Shown here in pieces: positions 25,001 to 61,069 of a stretch of DNA of 64,000 bases (positions are counted from its first letter, which is position 1; every line of letters starts with the position of its first letter). A model generated the notes under the pieces. The model worked only from the letters and a program-made list of their open reading frames with translations. It made no database searches and was not told the DNA's origin. The DNA lies in contig JABBOT010000037.1 of assembly GCA_016165875.1 (NCBI GenBank), positions 1,984,001-2,048,000 of the forward strand, in the 5' to 3' direction. Source of the stretch: Acanthopleura granulata (taxonomy: Eukaryota; Mollusca; Polyplacophora; Chitonida; Chitonidae). Made by a program: the position numbers and the translations under genes.

Positions 25001-28000
25001 AAGACAACAAACCTTTTCACTGATCAGACATGGATGTGAGACAAGACACCCACCTTTTCACTCATCAGACATGGATGTGACACAAGACACCCACCTTTTC
25101 ACTGATCAGACATGGATGTGAGACAAGACAACAAACCTTTTCACTCATCAGACCTGGATGTGAGACAAGACAACAAACCTTTTCACTCATCAGATGTGGA
25201 TGTGAGACAAGACACCCACCTTTTCACTGATCAGACATGGATGTGAGACAAGACACCCACCTTTTCACTGATCAGACATGGATGTGAGACAAGACAACAA
25301 ACCTTTTCACGCTGCTGTGGTATAAGTGAAATAATCTTGAGTATGGCATAAAACACCAATCAAATAAATTAATAAATAAAGTACCTTTTCACTGATCAGC
25401 CGTGGATGTGAGATGAGATTCTGGTTGACTTCTATCAGCATTCCGCGCACACAGCTGTACAGCGTATAGGACGAGCCGTCTTCACAGTGAACCGAACAGA
25501 CCGGCGAGTCAGCCTTCATCTTCTGAGCTCCCTACAACAATAAGTGTGATAAATAATGGTCAAACAGGTGCTCAGATCTCCACTGTGAAAACAGGCATGG
25601 ACTAAAGCTAGATCTGTCACATGTTACAAAGTACCATAACATCATGGCCCAGTTTCAGAGAACTTCCTTAGAACAGGAAAAGTGTTATGTTTAAAAGAAC
25701 AGACCACATCTAAACAAAGTATGCATCACCTTAAAGGCCATTTCATGCTGATTCCAAATTATTATTATCTTTTATTATGTTTGCACAGTGAATACATTGG
25801 ACATGAAGACTGAGATGCTGTGATGGTATTTTGGCACCATATTTTAAGAGGCTGAAGTACTGTGACGTCAGCGGGCTCTTTTAATGCTGCTAAACACTCT
25901 GTAACTTCTATATTAAACACAGACATAGGTACTGTACTACATATATATTCACACAGAGCATAGACATATAGCAATCAGATGATGTTCAGCAGATAAAAAT
26001 AATCCTTGACATGTGGCAGAGGTCTGCACTCTTGGGGGTACCATCTAGTTCATTCATATAACACGTACATGTATACATTTTATGAAGAGCTCTATCAGTT
26101 CAAAATCAAAATTTTATTCAATCTGAAAGATGGATTTCAATTCATAATTCATGGCTCAAAACAATCTTTGTTGCTTCCTGAATTATAACAAATTTTCCGG
26201 GTATCGGTGCATATTTTGCGCATCATTTGTAAGCAACTCGTTTCTGTGCATTTTTCATTGGTATGGTGGGAAGTTGGGGGAGGGTGGGTAGAAATATCTC
26301 AACATACATTCACTACTCATATGGCACCTTCAGTTCTCTCACTGTGGTTTAAAGTGCTAGCCATAATAAGGTGTTCCCCTTATTTCCTCACCCTTTTCCC
26401 TTTGCCAGAGACTTTATTGTCCATTCTGTTCGGTCCTCCCTCAGCCTGGAAATTCACAGACGTAATTGTCTTATTCTCGGCTAAGACTGGATGAGATTTG
26501 GCCACTGTCACTACACACACTCTGCAAAACACACCGAAAAACAATCATTCATAGTGCACAAGCAGCTGTAATCAAGCTTAACGTTAGCTACGTTAATTTT
26601 ATGAATTTTATGCTGAATACTTCTGATTTCTGCATGTATGTGCATTTAAAGGGATTACTTTTCTCACTGTAAACTGAAAGCTTGGACAAGCTGATTAGGT
26701 GGGACCAAGGTACCTGTATCAAGCCTGCATTCAAAATGACTATCATGTAATCATTGCTATTTTTTCACAAGTGGCTACTTCAGTACCTCTAGTTAGACAC
26801 TGTGGAGAGAGCAGCCTCACAGGTCAACCACAACTGTGGAGAGAGCAGCCTGACAAGTCAACCACAACTGTGGAGAGAGCAGCCTCACAGGTCAACCACA
26901 ACTGTGGAGAGAGCAGCCTCACAGGTCAACCACAACTGTGGAGAGAGCAGCCTCACAGGTCAACCACAACTGTGGAGAGAGCAGCCTCACAGGTCAACCA
27001 CAACTGGCAAATTTTCTTTGGACGTTTCCTAGAGTACAATTTTCAAATTTTATTAAATCAAGCTGGCTTTGGCAACTATGAAGTTTTTCATATATTTGAG
27101 GGGCCTCCGTGGCTGAGGGTTTAGTGCACTAGCACGGCGTAATGACCAAGGTGCCTCTCACCAATGTGGTCGCTGTAAGTTTAAGTCCAGCTCATGTTGG
27201 CTTCCTTTCCTGGTGTACATGGGAAGGTCTGTCAGTAACCTGCGGATGGTCCTTGGTTTCCCCCAGGCTCTGCCCAGTTTGCTCCTACCATAATGCTGAC
27301 TGCTGTCGCATACATGTAAGTGAAATATTTTTGAGTACAGCATAAAACACCAATGAAATGAATAAATAAATCATACATTTGAAAATCTCACAATTAATGT
27401 AAAGCTGAAGATAAGTTTAGTAGAGCTGTACACCTCAAAGGTCTAACAGTCCGCCCATTACACTGCTTGATTCGCCGTCAAGGTCCTGCTTTCCTATGAA
27501 AAATATCACGATATTCAAGAGGAATATCAGTTTTCTGAGTTCTGTAACATTTTCACCTATAATCAGAAGGATAACTCACTTGTTTGAATGTAAGAGAATA
27601 CACTGATCATGTGAAGTGTTACCCTGGATATCTGAAAAAAAAAAAACCAAGGGAAATACAGTAAATAGGACATATAAGTAAGAGCATATCATGGACAATG
27701 GAAATGGAAAGTTTCATGGGACCAGATGGGATAGGCGAGGAGGTGGAGGCTGAGGTGGAATTAGTCCTATACAACATGAATCAGTGTCGGTTCTGACTCG
27801 ACTCAGAGTGATATTTCCATCACTGTCCTTGGCTACCCACGCTTTTCGAGGAATACCTATCTATCAACAAATGTGCGCTGCATTCTCGATACACGTAGCG
27901 GGCATATAATAGAAGTTCAGAGGCACTAGAAAACCACAAACACAGTAACCTTATCTTTCTTTGTATATTTCTAGTTGCTGTGAGTCTGAACTGTCATTAC

Positions 28001-28723
28001 ATGCCCACTGTGTATCAAAAACACGTACCACAAGATTTTGCAGTTACAGCATCTGTAATTCTGTGCTCTAAACTTCGCAGCTACCTAGAACCAATGCAAA
28101 CTCCACTTTAATCTGTGTGTAACTTTACCAGGGGTGCATTCCCTTCATCCATCTGACCGCCACTGGTGGCGCATTCAGTGGCCACCGCAGGGCGCAGTGC
28201 AACGTCCCAATATTCTGGAAGTCGGGTCAAGCCGTGTGAGCTAACACGTTACGATACACACCACAGATATCAGACTTGGTGGTGGTAGTGGTGACATTGG
28301 TCTCCTCAAGTGGCCAGTGGAATGACATGTCAGTGGCAACCACCTCCTCCAGTGGAACAATGGAATGCATTCTTACAGACTCAAAGCATAGCCCTAAGAA
28401 CTTTCACCAGATACAACCAGCCCTGTCAGCTTGCCTCAACTAAATGCAAATGGGCCTCAGCCTACTTGCACTTGCGAGGTGGGGTGGTGGGAGTGTTGTT
28501 AGTCTTTCATTATGAAGTGTTCATATTTCGTTACGTTTTGTACACTACTTTTCAGTTTATATTAAGTGACATGCTCCAAGGACGCCATACACCAACCCGT
28601 TTTGTACTTTCTCGTGTAATATCTGTCTACCACAGACACATGTTCTCCTCTATCTTTCACTGTGTCAGTTTCGTCTTTGTCTTGATCTTTCAATGAAACT
28701 TGCTCTTTCTGGCAGATTTCCAT
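21842..28723 (-). CDS. ABITRAM: ABITRAM / FAM206A (Simiate) protein, complete, 5 exons
   Basis: Minus-strand gene of 206 codons. Exons from the start: 28723-28597, 27631-27580, 26521-26392, 25531-25385, 22006-21842. All introns are GT-AG and phases join. Diagnostic stretches: VVDRYYTRKYKTD, QCILLHSNK, VCVVTVAKSHPVL, NKVSGKGKRGAQ, YSCVRGMLIEVNQNL and HGYLAIILPPL, each aligning in order with human ABITRAM (181 residues). Known of the family: a small protein related in fold to the glycine-cleavage H-protein/biotinyl type, reported in vertebrates to bind actin and to act on nuclear-speckle transcription and filopodia. Role here is inferred only. An in-frame ATG at 28762-28760 would add 13 residues; I chose 28723 because vertebrate N-termini are short. 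It is head to head with PRPF40A. Confidence 0.93.
23259..23520 (+). mobile_element. full-length SINE with target-site duplication, ABITRAM intron 4
   Basis: Head ggcctccgtggctccgtcgg, B box gagttcaagtcc, tail (AAAT)n. Flanked by a perfect 10-bp duplication, tctcaggtgg, at 23249-23258 and 23521-23530. Confidence 0.93.
24950..25310 (-). repeat. 41-42-bp minisatellite copied from ABITRAM exon 4 end and donor
   Basis: Nine copies, read on the minus strand as CTCACATCCATGTCTGATCA then GTGAAAAG|gtgggt or GTGAAAAG|gtttgt. The same bases end exon 4 (25385-25415: CTCACATCCACGGCTGATCA, then GTGAAAAG). So each unit holds about 30 exon bases plus 11-12 intron bases. A degenerate tenth copy lies at about 24925-24950. 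Confidence 0.95.
25310..25382 (+). mobile_element. SINE 3' fragment between ABITRAM exon 4 and its donor array
   Basis: Only the last ~70 bp of the common SINE are present (ttgagtatggcataaaacac and an AAAT tail). It separates the exon copy of the repeat unit from the nine array copies and starts four bases inside the intron on the minus strand. Confidence 0.85.
25385..25531 (-). CDS. ABITRAM: ABITRAM coding exon 4, donor copied into a minisatellite
   Basis: Residues 104-152: GAQKMKADSPVC, CEDGSSYTLYSCVRG and MLIEVNQNLISHPRL, ending ISEK. Acceptor ttgttgtag. The native donor is GAAAAG|gtactt, with a SINE tail starting four bases into the intron. The last ~30 exon bases and a donor are repeated about nine times just downstream. 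Confidence 0.94.
26392..26521 (-). CDS. ABITRAM: ABITRAM coding exon 3
   Basis: Residues 60-103: KVCVVTVAKSHPVLAENKT and NKVSGKGKR. Acceptor tgttttgcag, donor AGG|gtgagg. Very close to RICVITLAESHPVL and NKVSGKFKR in vertebrates. Confidence 0.94.
26803..27006. repeat. 34-bp minisatellite in ABITRAM intron 2
   Basis: Six near-identical copies of a 34-bp unit (ctgtggagagagcagcct and so on). On the minus strand (transcribed strand of ABITRAM) each copy reads ctgctctctccacag, a good 3' splice-site look-alike, 280-480 bases upstream of exon 3. It is open in plus-strand frames because of its composition only. Confidence 0.95.
27100..27370 (+). mobile_element. full-length SINE with target-site duplication, ABITRAM intron 2
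   Basis: Head ggggcctccgtggctgaggg, tail taaataaa. Flanks tcatatatttga (27088-27099) and tcatacatttga (27371-27382) are a 12-bp duplication with one mismatch. Confidence 0.92.
27580..27631 (-). CDS. ABITRAM: ABITRAM coding exon 2
   Basis: A 52-nt exon, residues 43-59: DIQGNTSHDQCILLHSN, aligning with DVKGKFCEDHCILQHSN. The acceptor is a run of 12 Ts followed by cag; donor AA|gtgagt. Confidence 0.93.
28597..28723 (-). CDS. ABITRAM: ABITRAM coding exon 1
   Basis: Residues 1-42 plus one base. A variable charged N-terminus leads to VVDRYYTRKYKT, matching LVDRYFTRWYKPD of the vertebrate protein. The donor on the minus strand is G|gttggt. Context of the chosen ATG is AAAAGATGG; the upstream in-frame ATG at 28762 also has a good context. 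Confidence 0.9.
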
Positions 28724-28978
28724 CTTTTGTTGCAGAGAGTGGCTATAAGGGAGGTAAACCATGATCCAAAGGAATATATTTTTCGAATATATTTTTTTGG
28801 GCTGTTTGACAAGTGTATGTCTGTTAGCTACTTTGTTTCAATGTGAAACGTTGCTGCGACTTTAATTTGCCATCTCCTGACAAATCTTTTCTACTTTTAC
28901 TTCTGTTTTATTAAGACGTGGTTTTAGTTTGGATGGTTTGGCTGACATGAAAAAGTTATTATCTCCCTTGAAATCAAG
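28724..28978. promoter_or_regulatory. shared bidirectional promoter region, ABITRAM / PRPF40A
   Basis: Only 255 bp separate the two divergent start codons, so both 5' UTRs and core promoters must lie here or overlap. The segment has no clear TATA box placed for either gene; an AT-rich stretch with two copies of aatatattttt lies at about 28772-28797. The PRPF40A start codon lies in a YY1-like CAAGATGGCG. Confidence 0.6.
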
Positions 28979-54172
<25,194 letters not shown>

Positions 54173-54551
54173 AGCTGCCTGTTCTGTGTTACCCGATAAA
54201 GCCAAGAGGAGACATCGTGTACTCTGATTCTACAGGTGTATCCAAGACAGACAAATCCAAGGACACAACTGTTGAAGCAGAGAAGTTTCAGCAGGAACAA
54301 ACTGACCAATCAAAAGAGATATTTTAATGTCCATAAACCCTCAACCAATCAGTGTTGTTGTTACATGTGTGGCTTGTTTTTGTGGGCTGGTACATGTAGT
54401 TCCTTAAATGCAGCTAATCATGACTATTATTGGACCAGTGAAAGCATACCGCTGCTCTGTTCTAACTAGCGTGTGAAGCTTCTCTTGAAACTTGTTATGC
54501 CATAGACTCCTGCAGTAAAATCTGCCAGATGTGTTGGTGTGTTCGATCAAT

Positions 54552-54557
54552 ATTAAA
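54552..54557 (+). terminator. possible polyadenylation signal ATTAAA for PRPF40A
   Basis: ATTAAA lies 380 bases after the stop codon and is followed by T/G-rich sequence (ttttgttttcttgg at 54594-54607). No AATAAA is seen closer to the stop. Confidence 0.35.
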
Positions 54558-55109
54558 TTATCATGGTCACCCCCATTTTACAAAATACTGCAGTTTTGTT
54601 TTCTTGGTTTGATCATAAAGCCGTACTCATTGGGTAGGTGATATTTCGCATAACACGAAGGTGGCAGTGTAGTGGGTTTATTAATATTGTCATTTGATCG
54701 TCCGCATATCTAGGAATCATCACCTGGCCCGCTCAGTCTGTTTGCCAGATCCCTTTTACTCGGAATAGGTGTTGAGAGTCCCATACCGGTACTCAGGGAG
54801 AAATACAAGGTGCACCGTGTGTGTCAGTCCCTAGCTTTTCCAAAAACAGCTCATACCTATTGAATTGAAACTTGGTCATTGTTGATACATGGTTTCACCG
54901 TGACATATCACTGATCAAGCTTTGGGTGGAGTTTTGGGCGGTTTCTTCAATTTTTGGATAAAATCATGGACATTCTTTTTGACTTTTGGCCTTTGACCTA
55001 GCTGCATGTCTTATACTGTAAGTTTAATCAAATAGGGCACGTGTCGCACATGTGTTGCGCAAATAATACATGTACTTTTAGAATGCTTGCTAGACTTAGA
55101 CATTAATCC

Positions 55110-55260
55110 TTCTCATCAGTCAGCTAAGGCGTGGACCAGCTGCCCTGCCCAGTACCAAAGTGGTTTGAGGTTCAAATCCTGCTCTTGCTAGTTGAGTAGC
55201 AGCTTTAAGTCAGAAGGTTTGTCAGGTGCCTTGGCCAAAAGCGCAGGTGTGTTCGGAGTT
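55110..55260 (+). mobile_element. second SINE family, intergenic
   Basis: Perfect B box gaggttcaaatcctg, then gctttaagtcagaaggtttg and tcaggtgccttggcc. Confidence 0.55.
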
Positions 55261-55967
55261 CACGGGTTGCCATCACCTCAAGATCTGATCGCCATGCACC
55301 TGAGAGTAGAAAGACTACAGCGAAGAGAGTAAAACCAGAGCAGCGGCCACAGTATAATGATTGACAAATGGTCACTCGCCTTGCATGGCTGAGTGTAGAG
55401 CTAATTAAACAGTGGTAATTATGTCGCATGATATCGTTACCTGTTTTTTTATATTGTGATATGGTATGACGTGAAATGTCCTCGTATCCCCATGATACCT
55501 GGCATTACTTGAGAAAAAGCCGATGATAGAACCGGTTAAGAGAAGTTCGAGAGACGCGCTGATGTGCTGTATTTCTTCAGGCAGTTTTTTCACTCAAATC
55601 CCTGGTAAAACTTTGGGCGTGGTGCTTATCTTGATGTGTTGCTTATTGTCACAGGAAAGTAAACCTACTTCACACAGTAAAGTCACCAAAGCAAGATCAC
55701 AGAGTAGATGATCGCGAAGTAAACGTTATCGAGGGAAATATGTGGTAAGGCTACGGCAATTGGGGATGTATACTCTTAGAATTTCGTCTAGGGTTAGACA
55801 AAATTTCAGATCAGAAAACTGTGCTATGAGGATAGAGTGAAAACTGCTGATCAGGAAAGCGTGGTTGGTTCCCGTCAGGGAGTTCGTGCTTCCCAGTGTG
55901 ACTCGTGAATCTAGCTTTACCAAGCATATCACACACGTGCAAGTGGTATTGTTTGAACAGCCTTGGT

Positions 55968-56036
55968 GCTGGGAGTTCAAGCTTAGCTCATACTGGCTTC
56001 CTCTCCGGTCGTATGTGGGAAGGTCTGCCAGCACTA
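55968..56036 (+). mobile_element. SINE internal fragment
   Basis: gggagttcaagcttagctca through gtgggaaggtctgccagca only; neither end is present. Confidence 0.75.
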
Positions 56037-56104
56037 ATATGTCTTAGAACAATCGAAACTCTTAACAGGGGAGGCCGCACAACCATATTAACATGGACAC
56101 AGGT

Positions 56105-57190
56105 TTCTTACAACAAAAGAGTTTCGTCCATTGGTGGTGTGACGACACGTACCAGGAACATTGCGACACTAGTGTGACGTCATCCCGCCACGTGATGTGG
56201 TGGCTTCATGGGACAACGTGACGAAGTGAAATGAGATGACGCCAATTTCGGATAAAATTTTAATGATGCAACCTGGAATATGTTAACTGTGATTTCTCTG
56301 TTCTTAGCCGAATATCGTGACGTCACATGATTGACAGGGTACACATTTACCAGGTTGAGTGAACGTCTTCCACCGTTTTCTGTCTGGTGTCCACAAAATA
56401 ACACCTTCACCACCGACATGTCAGCAGAATTTTTGTTTCCATGCAAAATTAATAAATGATGTTTGCTTTGAAATATTTGAGACATGATTATGAACTTGCA
56501 CGTCAGAAGAATCTAGACGTTATTTTCTGAGAAAAAAATCCCCAAAAAACAGAGTTTTTACTCTCTTTCAAGTAATCATTTGGAAAATGAAATATGAAGA
56601 AATACATATACGTGCATGGACGTCGACGTTCTTCTTTGATGAGGTGGGTGTGAGGGATGGCGCTGTAGAAAAATCACTAATGTACCTTCTCTGGTTCGCA
56701 CTTCACCGGCAAATGAATTTTCGGTCGTTGAGACATTTCATTTTAAGCTCTGCATGCACGAGAGCTTGAGACCCATTTCAACTCATCACCACCGCAGCGT
56801 CGGGTTCTAAGCGCTCGTGTATGTACAAGGATAAGACTCAGCTGGACTTGTAAACCAGTCGTTATGTGTGTGTGGGTTAACTTTAAAGGCGTATGTTAGT
56901 TGGAGACTGGGATCAACCCCGCACGAACAGTTGAGTTGTCTCGCATCTGTAAGCTCTCGTGTAGGCTGAGCTTTAACCACGCCACCACTGCTCATTTCTT
57001 TCGTGCCCTGATGTCAGCTTACTTTAAACGATGAAGGGTGCACAATGTAAATGGCTTTATAGTAGCCACGGCAGGCTAGTAGTGGCAAAGCATACATAGG
57101 TTTGAAGTTACAAAAGGAACTTGAGAAATCCTGACGTTGTCGTTGCTCAAGAATTCTGTCAGCTGTTTTTATTGGTGGGAAGGAATGATG
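56105..57190. repeat. ~1.05-kb dispersed repeat, copy 1
   Basis: Collinear with 61070-62150 in the same orientation over the whole length, roughly 70-80% similar by eye. Shared landmarks: gcgacactagtg (56162), ttttaatgatg (56259), taatcat.tggaaaatg (56574), ctgagctttaaccacgccac (56966) and tactttaaacgat (57019). No open reading frame of note, so a non-autonomous element or old segmental duplication. Confidence 0.85.
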
Positions 57191-58227
57191 CTCTATCGAA
57201 TAGCTAAGTTTCCAGGAATATGAACTAAGATGTCTCCGCGTCTATTTGGCAGAGAATGTTCCTGCTAAATATTTGTCTGTAGCGAAAAAAAAAAAATGGG
57301 GGAAAAGAGGACATTGGTGAAAAATTCCAATTCACAGAGAAAGCCATGTCTAGCGCTTTGACACTTTTTTCTTCAAGAAATCTTTCTTGTTTACTGGATT
57401 TGTTTCAGATAAACCGATTGCTTTTTATTGCAGAAGAAAATGGATGTATCCAGTTCACTGTTTTATTACTCCTGTAGCGTTAGGCCTTTGGCGTGCAAAT
57501 GTTGGTTTAGACTGACAATATTTACACAACAAGGTAAGCTACATGTATTTCGTGTTCGGAGAATGAAGTGTAAATAATATAGTAGCCGTAAAAAGTGATG
57601 ATTTTTGTTAAAATTGTTAAAATACGGATGCAACACATCGAATGTTATAATGTCATCGTCTTGGTTTCCGCATATAGCGAGCTATGAAGCAGACTGGGGT
57701 GCTATTGGTTTGTTCTGAATACTGGGCTGGTCTGTGTGGAATAGACACGGTCCTCATCTATGACAAGCGGCGTAGAGTGCCTGGTGGAGGGAAAAGAACT
57801 ATTGCTTTATCTATGAAGTCGCGTATTCAAATCCAGACCTAGCGGTTTCGGCACTGGCTTTGTCTTATATGGTTTTTGTGGCTCTTACGTGGGCTTGTCT
57901 CATGCCGGTTGGGACGCCTACGTTCAGATATTTTTCCAGGTGCAGCACTTTTCTCCACAAAAATTGAGCTGATAAAATATTGTTGGTCACGGTGAATAAT
58001 ACCCAGACAAAGAAGCGAGCGCATATTTCATTAGCATGACACATTGTGTTGAGAATCTGATTCGCAGATCTGATTTTCATAGCTGATTCTCTTAGCAATT
58101 CTAACATTTTACAAAACATAGTAAGCTGGATTGTCAAACTTTGCTGAAAGTTTACCATACCACCGGACACAATCTGTGGGTTTTTTTTTTCCAGGTTGCG
58201 ATTTTAAACTGAAGCCTGAAATGGCCC

Positions 58228-58450
58228 AAGGGGCCTCCGTGGCTCAGTCGGTTGGCGTGCTAGCGCAGCGCAATGACCCGAAGCTAATGCGGTCGCTGTG
58301 AGTTCAAGTTCAGCTCATGCTGGCTTCCTCCCCGGCCGTACGTGGGAAGGTCTGCCAGGCAACCTGGGGATGGTCCTGGGTTTCCCCCGGGCTCTGCCCG
58401 TGAAATATTCTTGAGCACAGCGTAAGACATCAATGAAATAAATAAATAAA
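58228..58450 (+). mobile_element. SINE with internal deletion
   Basis: Head ggggcctccgtggctcagtc at 58229, intact B box, then about 45 bp of the body missing before gtgaaatattcttgagcaca and the tail. Confidence 0.9.
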
Positions 58451-58621
58451 TGAAATCGCTCAGTCAAAGTGGCCCTTATACTGCACGTCAACCAACCTTC
58501 TGCTGTTACTATGTATGACATTAGACCGGTGTTAGTATCTTGAGCACGCCGCCAGGCAAGCTAATATTCAAGTTATATAATTTCAGGAAAAGGAAAAAAT
58601 CAATTTTTCTAATCGTATGGA

Positions 58622-58752
58622 AGTGCCTAAGTTTCCTGAAGGGCACTTAGCTAAGTATTCCTTTAAGTGCCATGACAACGTGTGTTGTAGGGATAGAAAG
58701 TGCAGTTAGCTCAGGGCTACTTAGCACTAAGTATGCTTCATGAAGCCGGGCC
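58622..58752. mobile_element. palindromic MITE-like element
   Basis: Strong match to 52684-52813: ctttaagtgccatgacaacg, tgttgtagggatagaaagtg, then cttagcactaagtatgcttc and a ccgggcc end. Confidence 0.75.
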
Positions 58753-59339
58753 TTGATTTTTAAACAATTTTAGCCGTTTTGTTCCAACTAACGCCTTAGG
58801 TGAGAATAAAAATGTATCATATGGGTAAAAAGGTATGGATACAATAGATTTACGTTCATATTTGATGACGTCTAATTGGCTAATTTTGTTGGGATCGGTG
58901 CCATTAAAAATGTAGGTGGGAATTCTAAAATGGGTTGATATAATATTGATATGGTGGCTGTGTGTGTTCTATTTTAACGTAATTACGCGGATTTTTATCC
59001 TGTCGCGAGGCGATAACTTCACAACCACATCTGTCGATAAAATTCCGGAGGACAAGAAAAAATGAAACATTACAGCTGGCTGCTGGCCGTTTAACGAGAG
59101 GTTTGGATTAATGGAGTTGCACTTCGATGGCAGCTAGGCGCCAATACTTAGTACAGGCATATGTGTACACTCAAAAAAATCGGTTGATTACATGTAGACA
59201 AAAACTAGGTGTGTTGCCATGAAGGAAAGAGTGTTGAGGAATATGCATTGCTTTTGTTGTTTTAACATGGCTCGTTCCGAAATCACCGATATGTACATAA
59301 AATATAAGTTCAAGCTAAAGATGTCAGCAGGGAGACTTT

Positions 59340-59606
59340 CCGGCCAAGGTGTTAGCGTGCTAGCGCAGAGCAAAGATTCATGAGTTTCTCACCAGTGCGG
59401 TTGTAAGCAGTTCAAGTTCAGCTTATGCTGATTTCCAATCCCGTCATACGTGAGAATGTCTGCAAGCGACCTGCGGATGACCATGGGTACCCCCCCAATC
59501 CGCTCCTTCTCCTCCACGCCCGCGACCCGCATAGAACTGGCCACCCTCGTAACCTCCTGTAAGTGAAATGTTCTTGAGTACACCAGAAATCACCAATCAA
59601 ATAAAC
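59340..59606 (+). mobile_element. diverged SINE
   Basis: gttagcgtgctagcgcagag, cagttcaagttcagcttatg, gcgacctgcggatgaccatg and ttcttgagtacaccagaaat. Confidence 0.82.
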
Positions 59607-61069
59607 TTCATCAACCTGACTGTATATCCGTCGACTGTATAATCGTCATAACATATAGAGCGTTCTTTTTGGAAAGAAATGCTCCAACTTGAGGACGTTT
59701 TCTGGCATATTGCTGTTGAAGTTTAGGCCTATGTGCCATTCGAAGTTGTCAGTTTGTGTTTCCTCTTTTGCTTTTTGGTTGGAAACTCTTTAAGTTTGCA
59801 TTGCTCATTATATTTTATGTGCTGGTGCTACATTTCATGACAATTTACAATGAAAGTGACATTTAACTGAAGTCATTTTTTGTCAAACTGGAAAACTGCT
59901 TCAGCAAGGGATTTCGGACATTTTCCGCTCACCAGTTTCTTAGGGAAGAGTGTTAGTTACTCAGGTCGTTTGCTAAAAAAACCAGCGCCTGCATACCGTT
60001 CATACGACTGATCATCTCTTGGAGGCCAGTGGTATCTTTCACATCAGTAATTCACAAGAACTGTGATTTCCTATGTCTGTGGGCTGAGATTCGCCTTTAT
60101 ATAGACACCTGGTATTTCGACTGAAACTGTATCTTTGTTATTGTTTGCAGTCTTTTCGTATTTTATATGTAAGCTGTACTGCTTAGATTATTTTATTCAA
60201 TTATATGTATTGAACTGACCTGAGTTTCTACGTGTTTCGTAGCTTGTGACTGGAGATGAGCCTGGTATCTACCTAGAGTAGCACAACGACATGCAAGAAC
60301 AGGCCTTAATCACTTCTCCATAAATTCAATTACAACGAAATTAGCATTTTGGGCCAATTCAGCGATGTCCCGTTTCCTTAGCCATAGGTTCCAGGTATAG
60401 TTGGTCATCTGAACGGGTTTCATTTGTTTATTTGTTCCTCCTTTCGATGAGGGTAATTGGAAAGTGAAATTACAGGGAAATGAGTTAGAAGAGGACGGAA
60501 GTCGGAAAAAAAGATCACGTTCACAGGTTTTCATGACGAAAACGAGGCTGGGTGAATTGGTTCTGTAATGAGGCCGAACTGGTTTTTAAGGGAGCGGACT
60601 ACTTTTTTCTCCAGAGGAATATGGAATTTCTTTGCTGTCACGAATGTTGTTTGAAGTTAGACAACACTCCAGAGGAGATGAGAATCGTGACTCATGCAGA
60701 TAAATAGTTTAGTGGTTAATAACGACTTGATTGAGAGCAATAAAGTGGTGTTGACCTACTCCAACGGCAAGATTTTTTCAAATTTTCCAACTGAAGGTCA
60801 GAAATGAAGTTAGATTAAGATTGGCAGGCGCATGCGTGTCAGCCGGTATGTGTACAAGGTCGCGAAGTGTTTGATTTTAAAACAGTAGCCCACTTTTTCT
60901 ATAATTAACAAAAAGATAGCACATGTTAGGTGCTGTAATTTTTTGCACCCAAAAATGCCCTTTCTGAAGGCAAATCAAAAGGACAACAGATTCCAGGCAA
61001 ATGAGTAGGTCTCCTATCGTGCCCTTGGGCGAATTTTCAATGCCTCTTCACTTCTTTCCGTTTTACGCA

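Larger units (their letters stand above)
54173..56104. other. PRPF40A 3' UTR and downstream intergenic DNA
   Basis: The 3' UTR probably ends near 54580. After that there are SINE pieces but no gene that I recognise. Confidence 0.5.
57191..61069. other. intergenic, no gene recognised
   Basis: Between the two 1.05-kb repeats: two SINEs, one MITE-like element, and no credible reading frame. Confidence 0.6.

Noticed and set aside
24950..25310. CRISPR-like array
   Set aside because: Units are contiguous with no unique spacers, and the host is an animal. It is a minisatellite copied from an exon end.
28310..28696. 128-codon plus-strand frame opposite ABITRAM exon 1
   Set aside because: It overlaps the better supported minus-strand exon and has no homology.
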